A DNA stretch of 64,000 bases, taken from the NCBI GenBank assembly GCA_009829735.1, contig CM020619.1, positions 11,833,777 through 11,897,776 of the forward strand. Direction: 5' to 3'. Shown piece by piece: positions 39,298-50,700 of the stretch (position 1 is the stretch's first letter; each line of letters opens with the position of its first letter). This stretch comes from Pyropia yezoensis. Its lineage: Eukaryota > Rhodophyta > Bangiophyceae > Bangiales > Bangiaceae. The position numbers and the translations under genes are program-made. The notes under the pieces are model-generated. The model was not told where the DNA came from. It saw only the letters and a program-made list of their open reading frames with translations, and made no database searches.

Positions 39298-41971
39298 TCA
39301 GGGAGGGCAGTTAGGGTCGATATCATTCCGGGCGCAGTACGCCCGGACCTTCTCAGCGGGAAGGTCCTGCACGTATTCCCACGTATCATCCTTTGCCTTA
39401 TAGCCGAACCAACGCATCCTCAACATGAGGCTGTTAGTGACCTCATCCCATCCGTGGTCGATGAACTTATCGAGCACGTACTCCTGCGGGCCCTGTTTGG
39501 ACGCAGGTAGCGAAGGCAGGCGCCACACGTTGAGCGCACGTGCCCAGGCCGGGTCGCCTGCCGGAGGTGGTGCAACTTTCACCACGCCCTGTCCGTTTAC
39601 TGTGCGGACCCCATCGTCACTTTCGATGGTAAACCGCCTCCCATCGGTACGAATGACCTGGTATGGCCCCTTCGTCTGGAACACCAACTTACCCCCAGTT
39701 GGGGTATGTGAGTGTGCCAGCCCCCAGTCACCCTGCTTGGGGACGTGCTTGGCATTAAGCACCTCCTTGTCGAAGGTACGTTTGTAGCGCTTTAGTGCTT
39801 TGTCCATCTCAGCCCCGACTTTAGGGATGAGTTTCTCGAGCCTATCAGCGAACTCCACCTTACTCTCAGTGGGAGTAGGGGTCCTGCCATCGGCCTCCCT
39901 AGTTGGGAGCGGCCGCCGTACGGCAATAGACCGCACGCGACGTGAGGTCACAAAAGCGAGCGGTACTTCCCCGGTAGATAAGTGAACCTGCGAATCGTAG
40001 GCGGTCGTAAGAATAAAAATGTATTGGTCCCACGTTTTCACGTGCTCACTCACATAGTGGCGCAGCTGTCGAACAATAGTTTTGTTGAAGCGCTCCACCT
40101 GCCCATTTGTTTGTGCGTGGTAGGGGGTGGCATAGATTGCCTGGACCCCCAACATATCCAGCACTCCCTGAAACAGTACGGACGCAAATTGCGGTCCGTT
40201 GTCCGATAGGGTACTGTCCGGGATGCCATAAGCGGCCACCTAGTGACCTAGGAAGGCTGACACGACCGACATGGCCGTGATCTCTGCCAGAGGGATCGCT
40301 CGCGTACGTTTCGTGAAGCAATCACCGATGACCAGGAGGTACTGGTTGCCCTTCTCTGTCACTGGCAGGGGCCGAAGGATGTCCATTGCCAACGCGGCAA
40401 ACGGCTCCTTGGCCGGGAACAGCAACATAGCCGTAGTAGGCCGCCGTTCCATCAGCCGGCTCTGCGCACAACTTGTGCTGGCAGCCACCCAACTGTAGGT
40501 GTCCACCACCATGGACGGCCAGTAGTACCTGGTCCTCAGGGTCCGGTATAGCTTACTAGACCCCAGGCGTCCACCTGTGGGAGCGTTGTGCTCCCTCTCA
40601 AGGATACTGTCCTTGAGGGATGCGGGGACGACAAGTTGTACAGTCCCCTGAATTACCCCCCTCCTCAAGAGGAGGCCATCGTCCCAGACGAAGAATCGCG
40701 TCTCCGCCACCGTATGTAGGGTATCCCTCTGCGACTTGCAGAAGGAGTCTTCGGCTTGGGCCTTCACCACCTCGTCCAGGGACAGGGGCAAGTACTTCTT
40801 GTTCCCTGGCGCCTCAGGGTCCAACGCCTGACCCGAGCGCATGACTACCCCCACGATGGGGATGTCATCATCGACTGAGTTAGTGTCCAGACCCTCGGTA
40901 GGTACCCGAGAACGGCCGTCGGCTAGGGCATGTTGCCTGCCGGGACGGTACTCAATATCAAAGTTGAAGGGTGCCAGTCGCACCCTCCACCTGTTGAGGC
41001 GTGTGTTCGTGCAGTCCGTCCCAAAGATGAACTGCAACGCGCAGTGGTCACAGCGGATGAGGAACTTCTCAACCTCTAGGTAGTGACGAAGTGACGTCAC
41101 CGCCCACACCACTGCGAGTTCTTCCAACTCGGTGACTCCATAGCTCTTCTCAGCCGAGTTCAGTCCCTTGCTGAAGTATCCTACCGGCAAGTCTCCTTGT
41201 CCGGCTGCTGCTGAAGCAACACACAACCAAGTTAGTCGTAGCTAGCATCGACTTCTAATATGTAGTGGCCTCCCAACCTGGGAATAGCCAAGATAGGGGG
41301 CGTTCGCAGTAGATCCCGAAGAGTCTCAAAGGATTCCTGCTCCACCCGACTTGGGGGAGGCAGGTTCTTCGGTAGCGTTGAGCTAACTAGCTCATTCAGC
41401 GGCTTCGCCACCTTGTCGAAGCCCTTGGTCAAACGTCGGTATACGTTACACATCCCGAGGAAGCTCCGCATCTGGGTCTGGGTCCGGGGGTACTGCGCCT
41501 TACGGATGGCTCTGTAGTTCTTCTCATTGACACTGATGCGCCCCGGACGGACAAAATGTCCCAAGTATTCCACCTCTTCAGTGACAGGTGGCACTTGCTC
41601 GCCTTCAGTGACACACCGGCGTCATCAAGTAGCTTGAACACCTGAACAAGGTGGCCAATGTGCTCCTCCGGACTTCGGGAGAACACAATGATATCGTCTA
41701 GGTACACAAGACAGATCTGCCACCGTACTCCGGCCAGAATCATGTCCATGGCGCGCTGGAAAGTTGCCGGCGCGTTTCACAGTCCAAACGTTAGTCGTTT
41801 GCACTGGTAGGTACCACAGTGACAGGTAAAGGTAGTTTTATGACTGTCTTCCGGGGCAATGGGAATTTGCCGATACCCCCCGTTACAGTCTAGGGTACAG
41901 AACACGTTTGCATCCCCCAGTGAGTCCAGACAGTCGTTTATCCTAGGGAGGGAATAACTATCCTTCACCGT
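39298..41971 (-). pseudogene. Degenerate Pol of element G (RT to chromodomain)
   Basis: Reads from SYSLPRINDCLDSLGD (RT, about 41950) through YLDD (about 41698), RNase H, integrase and chromodomain (DKFIDHGWDEVTNS) to the stop at 39298, parallel to the intact element F Pol. Breaks: TGA at 41777-41779 in place of a Cys codon, a frameshift near 41580, TAA at 41232-41234 (Gln codon in F), a frameshift near 41225, and TAG at 40240-40242 (Trp codon in F). Protease and the N-terminal RT are missing. It cannot make a full Pol. Confidence 0.88.
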
Positions 41972-42029
41972 GCAGCTCTTGTGCACCACCTCAACTTGGG
42001 TGCTGGGTGCGCGGGTGGTTCTCGCCACA
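41972..42029 (-). repeat. 58-bp LTR-start fragment inside element G
   Basis: On the minus strand it begins TGTGGCGAGAACC and matches the first bases of the A/C/E/F/G LTRs. It joins a truncated gag on one side to RT on the other, so it marks the internal deletion joint. Confidence 0.65.
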
Positions 42030-43626
42030 GATTCGCAAGGTCTCTCGTATCTCTTCGGCTGTGCAGGCCTCCTCTCCCTCCTTGGCCAACTCGGGCTGCC
42101 GTACCTGGCGCTATTTATCTCGCAGCTTGCGGTAAGCCTCCCCTTTGCAATAGACAAACCTGGCCAACTCCGCCAGTGTCTCCCGAGAGGAATTATGCTA
42201 TCGGGTCTCCATACAAACCGAACAATGGAGACCTTCAACAAAGCGACTCTTCACCACAACTTGTGGGTGAAGAAAGCCACAGAGATTGTTGAGCTCACGG
42301 ACTCAGTCCGCGAAGGACAACTCGTCCTCATTCTCCTCCTGGTGCGCCTTCGTCAACTCTTCGACTTGGGAGGCCAACGCGGCTTGATCAACCTTAGCAC
42401 TCAACAACCAGTTCATGAGGTCCAGGTAGGACGTCACCTTACCAGCTCCTCCACTTTAGGAACGGGGCATGACGGACATAGTTTTCGTCCGTAGGTCGCC
42501 CTTGGTGAATTGCTGTAGCACGTAGAAAGCCATGCCTTCACTTATCGCATTGTCGTCACAGGCTTTTGTGAAACGACGTAGAAGCTCAAAGACATGGAGG
42601 GGGGGAGTTCCATCCCACTCCGCTTTGTGCCCAATAGAGTGAAGTGCATTATTCTTGGCACGGCCCATAGCTCGGGCCTGAATAGGACCGTACGCCACCG
42701 ACTTGTTGTGGAGGGCGTAGGTCTCACAGTCAAAGATCCTCTGGTAGACCGGGTTGGCTACCTGGATCTTGGGCGGCACCTGACGTTGAGATAAAAGCCG
42801 CTGAGGCAAGGGGGTGAGTTGACCCGCAGTGCCTGTCGTCTGCCGCGGCGAGCTTGGTGTAGCCACCGGCGTCTCCGAGGGGAACTCCCCCGTGAAGGGC
42901 GTACGCCCCACCAAAAATGGTGTGGCTCCCTCGTTGGGGGTCACAGGGGTCGCCCCCGGTTTGGGGCGCCCCGAGACGGGCGTAGGCAGGGATTCCTCCT
43001 GCGTATGTGGGCTCAAAAGCCCAAATCCGGTCTGGACATTGAGACCATCTGGCAAACTCGCCACAATCTGATTTAAAATGGTATTCCTCATCGTGACCAC
43101 CAGGTCCGGCAAAGTCTGCCGCAACACATTGGTCGCCTCCCGACGGACAGCTTCCGCGAGGAGTGGATTATCGAATCCAATTGAGTCTTGGTCCGCCTCC
43201 GGGAGTCCACCTGAGGGGTAACCCCGATCCTGAGAGGCCTCAACCGGGGGCATGGGCGCGAGCCCATCGCCGACCAACGGAGGTCCGCCATCCTTCGAAA
43301 GCCTAGTTGGCGATGGCTCCAAGCCACAGTTCGCTCCAACCCGAGTGGATCCCGCGGGGACAGTCCTCTCACCTTGGGACGTTCCCGTTGAGTGTACTAC
43401 CAGGTGGCCGGATTCGGCCCACCAACATCAGGGGTGTTACCCGAACTCCCGACTGAGTCGGGGTGGCCAGTTGCCCGCCCGTACTCCCAGTCCTGCTGGC
43501 TTGAGGGCTCTCTTGTCCCTCTGCGACCCCAGGTACACCTACTTCTGTCCCACCAGTATTCAAAGGCACTGAAGTACCTGCGTCACCCGTGTACTCCCCG
43601 GATGACGGGGGGTCCGATCCAGCCAT
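42030..43626 (-). pseudogene. Degenerate Gag of element G
   Basis: The start is ATG 43626. The frame is lost near 43440 by the absence of four bases found in element C, then resumes as a readable block 43322-42456 (FDCETYALHNKSVAYG, LLRRFTKACDDN) parallel to element E Gag. Below 42456 it continues with several stops and ends near 42030 before the zinc knuckle. The same four-base loss is in element E. Confidence 0.82.
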
Positions 43627-43725
43627 GTTGGCTAACGATCCGTACGACACAGTCCAGGACCACCGTTCCTCTGAGACAGAGGGCCCCCTACACCCGGGTG
43701 CACCCGGAAATTGAGTTTACCTCTG

Positions 43726-43743
43726 TCCCCTGCTGCTTCACCA
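43726..43743 (-). other. Primer binding site, element G (one mismatch)
   Basis: TGGTGAAGCAGCAGGGGA; the fifth-to-sixth position differs from the usual TGGTGGAGC. Element E has the identical change. Confidence 0.78.
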
Positions 43744-43745
43744 AA

Positions 43746-44214
43746 TGTAGCAAAAACCTCTCGCGCACTCAGCAACCAAGCTGGGGTGGTCCACAAGGGC
43801 TGCCTCCCGTGTCGGGGGAACCGGAAGAAGTGCAAGTCGCACACACGCTGTCTCTGTTGTGGGGCAGTCCGCCCACCGGTAGACAAGAAGATGGTGTGTG
43901 GGCCAACAGTTTCTTGGTCGGGACGGGGACGCGAGGCCAAGCCCCGCTGTCCTTCCCCTTATCCCTCCAGGGTCCTCTCAGAATCTCGCCATCCAGAATC
44001 TCCCACCCCAGCACCTGCCCACCGGGCCACACGAAAATTCAAGACGATAAAATGCAGAAAATTCCCAAATTGACGTTGGATTTATTACTAAGGTAACGAT
44101 CCCTAACTTAGGGAACATGGACCCAAATGCATGGGGAGGAACTGGTCAGGCTAGTGGCCTGCCGCCCCTTGCATGGCACGTGTTGCCCCCCGACCTGGGG
44201 ACAATACTGCCACG
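43746..44214 (-). repeat. 5' LTR of element G (469 bp)
   Basis: Starts TGTAGCAAAAACC and ends TGCCACG (last base changed). Followed by the target duplication ATCAC. Confidence 0.88.
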
Positions 44215-44219
44215 ATCAC

Positions 44220-44575
44220 GCCCCGCTGCGCGGGGCGGACAGGGATGACTTTGCCTTTTAGTGCATGGGGCGGGTCTTCCGGTGCCTGACGATGCCCTTA
44301 GGGCTGGAGGTCGCTCCGCTCGTGTGGACCAAGCTTTGCTCCCCGATTGTGCACTCGCTGGGCCGCGAGAGCTTCAGCATCGTGGCGTGCGTCGACGACT
44401 TTGGGGGGGACGTCCCGACGCGGCAGCGCGGCGGAGCGACCAGAGCGAGGCGACGGCGGCGGGCGTGCGAGCCGAGGAGCTGTTCCACACAATGGGGCTT
44501 TACCTGTGGAAGAACGAACCCCACGCAGGGGGGCAGAGCTCGCCGTACTGGGGCGGGAGAGAACTGGTCGGACCC
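44220..44575 (+). pseudogene. DIRS-like reverse transcriptase of element H, part 2
   Basis: Continues the RT of 35973-36431 in the same phase: APLRGADRDDFAF, in-frame TAG at 44259-44261, then GRVFRCLTMPLGLEVAPLVWTK and the catalytic ACVDDF box, then ELFHTMGLYL. LPxGL-x2-AP-x3-TK and the VDDF form are typical of DIRS/Ngaro RTs. It is cut off near 44575 by the 5'-truncated LTR of element E, so RNase H and everything beyond is missing. Confidence 0.72.
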
Positions 44576-44974
44576 GTTCCTCCCCATGCATTTGATGCCG
44601 AATTTCCTTCAGTCACGGATACTTTGCTTGATAGTAAATCCAACATGGATTTGAGGGTTTTCAGCATGTTTATCGTCTAAACGTTTTGTGTGGCCCGGTG
44701 GGCAGGTGCTGGGGTGGGAGATTCTGGATGGCGAGATTCTGAGAGGACCCTGGAGGGATAAGGGGAAGGACAGCGGGGCTTGGCCTCGCTTCCCCGTCCC
44801 GACCAAGAAACTGTTGGCCCACACACCATCTTCTTGTCTACCGGTGGGCGGACTGCCCCACAACGGAGACAGCGTGTGTGCGACTTGCACTTCTTCCGGT
44901 TCCCCCGACACGGGAGGCAGCCCTTGTGGACCACCCCAACTTGGTTGCTGAGTGCGCGAGAGGTTTTTGCTACA
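44576..44974 (+). repeat. 5' LTR of element E (5'-truncated, 399 bp)
   Basis: Matches LTR G in inverted orientation from GTTCCTCCCCATGCATTT onwards and ends TTGCTACA. The first roughly 70 bases of the LTR are missing, and no duplication can be recognised. Confidence 0.8.
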
Positions 44975-44976
44975 TT

Positions 44977-44994
44977 TGGTGAAGCAGCAGGGGA
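44977..44994 (+). other. Primer binding site, element E
   Basis: TGGTGAAGCAGCAGGGGA, with the same mismatch as G. Confidence 0.78.
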
Positions 44995-45093
44995 CAGAGG
45001 TAAACTCAATTTCCGGGTGCACCCGGGTGTAGGGGGCCCTCTGTCTCAGAGGAACGGTGGTCCTGGACTGTGTCGTACGGATCGTTAGCCAAC

Positions 45094-45460
45094 ATGGCTG
45101 GATCGGACCCCCCGTCATCCGGGGAGTACACGGGTGACGCAGGTACTTCAGTGCCTTTGAATACTGGTGGGACAGAAGTAGGTGTACCTGGGGTCGCAGA
45201 GGGACAAGAGAGCCCTCAAGCCAGCAGGACTGGGAGTACGGGCGGGCAACTGGCCACCCCGACTCAGTCGGGAGTTCGGGTAACACCCCTGATGTTGGTG
45301 GGCCGAATCCGGCCACCTGGTAGTACACTCAACGGGAACGTCCCAAGGTGAGAGGACTGTCCCCGCGGGATCCACTCGGGTTGGAGCGAACTGTGGCTTG
45401 GAGCCATCGCCAACTAGGCTTTTGAAGGACGGCGGACCTCCGTTGGTCGGCGATGGGCTC
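45094..45460 (+). pseudogene. Gag of element E, part 1 (frameshifted, then split by element D)
   Basis: The start is ATG 45094 (MAGSDPPSSGEY). The frame ends early at 45351 because four bases present in element C are missing after TQSGV. Gag text continues in another frame to 45460, where element D begins. The target duplication is GGCTC (45456-45460) and GACTC (54373-54377). The DNA is nearly identical to the gag start of G in inverted orientation. Confidence 0.82.
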
Positions 45461-46100
45461 TGTGGTGGTTATCTGGGCGTAAGCTCACACCAACGGGGTA
45501 TCTGATCCTCCTGAAGGAGATGGTGGGGAACCCGGGGTATAAACCCTGGAGTCAGAACCGCCGGAACGTAGAGCTTCATGCGAAGGGGGAAACGTCCGGG
45601 ACGGGGAACACGAGGGTACTGCAAGGTTGATTTTTTGTGAGGGGGGAGCAACGGGAATACCCCCTCGCGCAGATATCCCTCGTTGGCCGGCCGGTCCAGG
45701 GCCCGCTGTCGGACCCCGGAGTGCAGGCCAACACTCTCTACACTAAACACCCAATCAAAACACTCAGAACCCTCCAACACATCTCTCCACGCAAAACACG
45801 CTCAGTGGAGGGATCTCACTAAATCTCGTCCAGATTGGGGCGGAGGTAGCCCGCCCTAGGTAGCTTCCCTTCACTGGCCAGAAGGCAAATTCCAATCGGG
45901 CGGGCGTAATCGCTCTCCCCGATATTATCTTATGTCCCCCCCCATTCATGGGGGGATCCAGCGAGGATGACGTGGCGTGCCCCTCCCGAGGGAGGAGCGA
46001 CCCCCTCGTGCCCCCGATTGGTCAGGGGCAGAGGTCGCCACGATCCGTCTCCCCCTGAAGCGGGATGCCCCTAGTCTGAGGGGTGCGGTAATTCCCCACA
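45461..46100 (-). repeat. 3' LTR of element D (640 bp)
   Basis: Starts TGTGGTGG and ends CCCCACA. It contains a GGGTATAAACCC box near 45535 whose TATAAA lies on the plus strand. The purine-rich GGCGTGGGGAG (minus strand, 46101-46111) abuts it as a possible polypurine tract. Confidence 0.9.
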
Positions 46101-47724
46101 CTCCCCACGCCTTTAGGCCAGACGTCCTGTGTGGCATATGCCGACACTGACGAGAATGGGTCGTGTGACGCACTCCTCGAAAGGGGTGCCGCCTTGGGAC
46201 GGCCATCGCACCCCCTCCCCGCCCTGGGCAACCCCCTTCAGGGGGGTGCCCTCAGACGAAGCGCACGGGGGGTGCACACACGCACCCCCTGCTTGCCGCT
46301 CTTTGCCCGGGGTGGCAGACCCACGTGCCCCCGATCCGGGGGCACCGGGCCTGCGCGGAACGGGTGCGACCCGGGTCTTCCCGGGCGTCTTCGCTCACCG
46401 CACCCTCATATGAGGGTGCAACGGCGGGGTCCTGGGTGAGAGAGAGTGTCAACTCTCCCCTCCTTGTCGACCTCGTCCTTGGCGCCACCATACGGTGGAG
46501 CCTCCGGCCTCCTTATGGTACCCCACCGTTTCTCGGTGCGGCACCTTGGCCCGTAGCGGTACTCGCCCCCTCCCCCTTTAAAGGGGGGTCCCCGCTGTGA
46601 GTGCGCCGGCCTTCCGGGCGGCCGCCATCGTCTCCTCTGTGCGGCCGCCGCTGAGGGCGCGCACCTGTTCCTCGGCGCGCCGCCGCTGCGGGCGGGCACC
46701 GTTGCTGTTGTCCGGCCGCTGTGGGCCGGCGTTGCCGTGGCCGCGCCGCTGCTGTGGGCGCGCGGCTCTGCTGTTGCCCGGCCGCTGTGCGCCGGCCTTG
46801 TCGTCCTTCTTGTGGCGCCGCTGTGGGCGGTCGCCGTTGTGCTTGTCCGACCGCTGCGGGTCGGCGCAGTTGTCGTGGCTGCGCCGCCGCTGTCGGCGAA
46901 CCTCTTCCTCCGCGTCGCGCCGCCACCAAGAGCGGGCGCTTTTGTTGTCGTTGCGCCCCCTCTGTGGGCGGGCAACTTCTTGTCGGACGCGTCGCCGCTG
47001 TGGGCGCGCGCCTGTTTCTTTGTTGCTGGGCCGCCCTTCTGGGCGGCCGCTATGTCGTCTCCGGGAGACCACCCCCCTATGGGGGTGGATGACATACCGG
47101 AGGGTGGCCGTGGGTCAACCCCTCATGGGGTCGACACCCACCGGGGCGTACCACTCGTCCCTATGGTCGAAGATCGGCACGACTCCACCAAGGGCAAGGG
47201 CGAGCGGTCGTTGTTGCCACCGTCAAGGGCGGCAACTCTGGGAGGGTCTTATGACCCTCTCCCGTCACTCTGCTTGCACGCCCTGTGCCTGTGCACCCCC
47301 GTGGGGGTGACGACGGCCACGTGCCAAGCCACGCACGCGTGTAAACGTACGCGTCTGCCACCCCCTTCTGGCGGGTGGGTTGGCCAAGTGGTACCATGGT
47401 GCCAGTGTAAACGGCCGTCGGGGCGTACGCCATCGACGCCGTGAGCAAGGCGACCCCTTACGGGGTCGACGTAAAAGTTTTTGGCGACGACGACGGCGTC
47501 CGCCATCGTCGTCGGCCTCGTGCTTCCTCACTAAGGTGTTAGCCTCGCGGGGAGTGTCGATGACCGATGCCGTCAACTTGAGCCCACGATCTTACGGTCG
47601 TGAATCAAACATGTTCCCACAATGCTAGCGCAGAGCAGTCTTGTGCAGTGAGATGCTCGATGTCGTCTCAATGGCAACCTTGGTCGTCACAGTCGGCGGG
47701 AGAGATCAGAGAGGGCGACTTCCA
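46101..47724. other. GC-rich tail of element D without a supported gene
   Basis: At the place where A, B, F and G have the antisense ORF. Frames of about 230 codons exist on both strands (46406-47095 minus, 46737-47444 plus), but they are the translation of a minisatellite and of many short hairpins, and neither resembles the 647-aa protein. Confidence 0.5.
46610..47060. repeat. Minisatellite in element D
   Basis: About ten imperfect units of roughly 36-45 bp built on GCCGCTGTGGGCGGGC plus a GTTGTTGTC-like part. On the minus strand each unit reads like HSGGATTT-x-PA. Confidence 0.7.
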
Positions 47725-50700
47725 TTAAACTCCAAGCTTCCGCCCCTCACCTCTTAGTGCCGTTGCATGAACGAAGATGCCACTTGGGGTAACCCGAATC
47801 TTAAGCTTCCTTCTTCTGCAATATTTTCGCACGGCTTCAGCCGGCAAACCCGTTGCTAGCCGCCAGGTATCAACCTGGGGGCCATAGCCGAACCAGCGTA
47901 TGCGTAATTCCAGCGCTCCCACCGCATTAATGCGGTGGTCCACAAACTTCTCAAACACGTACTCGCTGCCATCCCCTGTGCTCGGGGAGGGCTGAGCCAC
48001 TTTAAAGATGGCTCGTGTTGCCTCGGCACGTGCCCAGGCAGGATGGCCTGCTTCGGGTGCCGGGGCACGAGTGGCATGGTCACTCGTAACCGTTCGGATC
48101 CCTGAAGGGGTCTCCACAGTGAAACGTCGCCCATCTGTCCTCAAGATCATGTAGGGGCCCACGCTCTTATGAGCGAGCTTGGACCGCTTACGGGTATGGG
48201 AGGCCAGGAAAACCCAGTCCCCCTCCCGTAGGTCCTTATTCTTCTCCGCGACAGTGGCGTCAAAGGTTTTCTTATACGCCTCCTGCGCCTTGGCCAGGTG
48301 CTTACGCACCTGCGGGATAATGCTCTTCAAGTCTTCCACAAACCGTAAGGCTGCGGTCGAGGAGTCCTCGTCCTCGCCTTCCCCCAAGTCCTCCTTCTCC
48401 TTAAGGGGAAGGAGCTTCGGGAGGCGCTCGACCCCCATTGTTTGGAGCCGCCTTGCGCTCACAAACATGAGGGGGGCCTGCCCAGTTCTAGAATGCACTT
48501 GTGTGTTATAGGCCGTTGTGAGAAGTGAGACATAACGGTCCCACTCCTTTGGGTGCTCCGCGGTATAAACCCGGAGCTGCCTTATAATAGTGCGATTGTA
48601 TCGCTCCACCTGCCCATTTTTTTGGGGGTGGTAAGGCGTCGTATACTTCGCCTCAATCCCTAAGAGTCCTAAGACCCCCTGGAAAAAGACTGAAGCAGAC
48701 TGCCGACCGTTATCGGTCAGCGTTGAGTCGGGTATGCCGAAAGACGCTACCCAGACGTCAAAAAAGGCCGAAGCCACTGCCACCGCGGTAATCTCCTTCA
48801 TGGGGACCGCCCGGGTGAGCTTACTAAAACGGTCCACCATAACAAGTATAAACCTGTTACCGTTTTCAGAAGCGGGCAAGGGTCCAAGAATATCCATCGC
48901 CAGGCTGGCGAAGGGCTCGTTTGCTGGGATTAGCTTGAGCGTGGACGTATGCCCACGCTCATCCAGCCTATTCCGAGCACACCCCGTGCACTGGGAGACG
49001 TGTCTGTACACGTCTACAATCAAGGTGGGCCAGTGGACCCCACGCCTCAGCGTGGCGTACATCCGGCGAGGCTCAGGATGGGCCGCCAATGGTAATTCAT
49101 GGTGGTACGTCATAAGACGCCCCTGTAGAGATGAGGGGATCACCATCTGAGTAAAGTCTAGGAAGAAGGACCTCCGGCATAGTATTCCTTCTTCGTTCTC
49201 GAAGAAGAAAGCCTTCCTGGCCCATTTTGGGTCAGGGGGAGGCACCGACTCCCATTCCTTCCGCCGTTCCAGGCAGAAGGTGTCCTCAGCCTGAGCTTTT
49301 ATAAGCTCCTCCACCGTAATTGGCCCCGAAGGGCGACGCTTCTCGCTCCGCCCGGGCAAAGCCTGAGCAGACCGGGTCAGCGTGGCGAGGACCGGAAGGT
49401 TCTCATCTATAGGAGCCTTGTCAGGCTCGTCCGTGGGCAGGCGTGACAAAGCGTCGGCCACCTTATGGTCGGCCCCCGGTTTTTACCGGAATTTGTAGGT
49501 AAACTCAGACAGCCGAAGCGGCCAACGGTTAATCTGTATGTTTGGGCTATTTGTAGCCAGCACCGACAAAAGGGCACGGTGATCACACCTTATTACAAAT
49601 TCCTCCTTTTCAAGATAGGATGGTAGGTGTGTCACGGCCCATACGACACCAAGCGCTTCAATCTCGGTGACGTGATAATTTCTCTTGGCCGGGTTCAACG
49701 GCCGGGAGTAATACCCTACAGGGAGGTATTCCCCGTCGGGTTACTGTTGTAAGGAACAACAGCCGAGCTGCTCATAGCTCGCGTTCACGTCCACTATATA
49801 GTGCCCGCCCATCGGAGGTATCGCTTACACGGGGGGAGATAGAAGCAGCCCCCGTAGCGTCTCGAAAGCGTTCCTCTCCACCTCTGTGGGGATAGATAGC
49901 TTCGTAGGAAGCTTGGTACTCGTCAGCGCGGTTAGGGGCTTCGCTACTTTGGCGAAGTCCCGTACGAAGCGCCGATAGACGCCGCACATCCCCAGAAAAC
50001 TTTTCATCTGGGTTTGTGTACGAGGGTATTGCAACCCTCGTAGCGCTCTCGTATTTTTCTGATTAACGAGAACGCGGCCAGGTCTTATGACATGGCCGAC
50101 GTAGTCGACCTCCTCTTGAAAGAGGTGGCAGTTGTTGGCCTTGAGGGAACCTCCATGCGCCTTGAGAAGGGAGAGCACCGTCTCAAGGTGCTCTAAATGA
50201 TCCTCCGCCGACTTGGAAAAGACAATAACGTCATCCAAGTCGACCTGGCATATATGCTACTTCACGCCTGCCAGGATCATGTCCATGGCACGCTGAAAGG
50301 TGGCTGGCGCGTTGCACAACCCAAAAGGGAGGCGCTTGCACTGCCAAGTGCCAGAGAGGCACGTACAGGCCGTTAACGGCCGGTCGTCCTTGGCTGCCGG
50401 TATTTGCCAGTAGCCAGCATTACAATCCAACGTCGAAAAGACGTTGGCGTTCCCGAGTGAATCTAAGCACTCGTCCATACGCGGGATAGGATATGCATCC
50501 TTCACCGTCATCTCATTAAGACGACGGTAGTCCATGCAAAATCGTTTACCGCCCCCAGGCTTGGGGACGAATACCACGGGGCTAGCCCATTCCCCGTGGG
50601 AGGGTTCTATGACCCCGAGCGAGTCCATTAATCGGACTTGCTCCTCTTTCACTAGACGGGTCCTAGGACCAGACTTATAGGCATGTTGTCGGACAGGGAC

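Larger units (their letters stand above)
36432..44214 (-). mobile_element. Element G, Ty3/Gypsy, inserted in the RT of element H
   Basis: Two LTRs (36432-36901, 43746-44214) bracket PBS, broken gag, broken pol and an intact antisense ORF. Insertion is proven by the 5-bp duplication ATCGC/ATCAC and by the host RT frame resuming in phase at 44220. The element has an internal deletion removing the gag end, protease and first part of RT. Confidence 0.9.

Noticed and set aside
46406..47444. 230-240-codon frames on both strands of the D tail
   Set aside because: They translate a minisatellite and have no similarity to known proteins.
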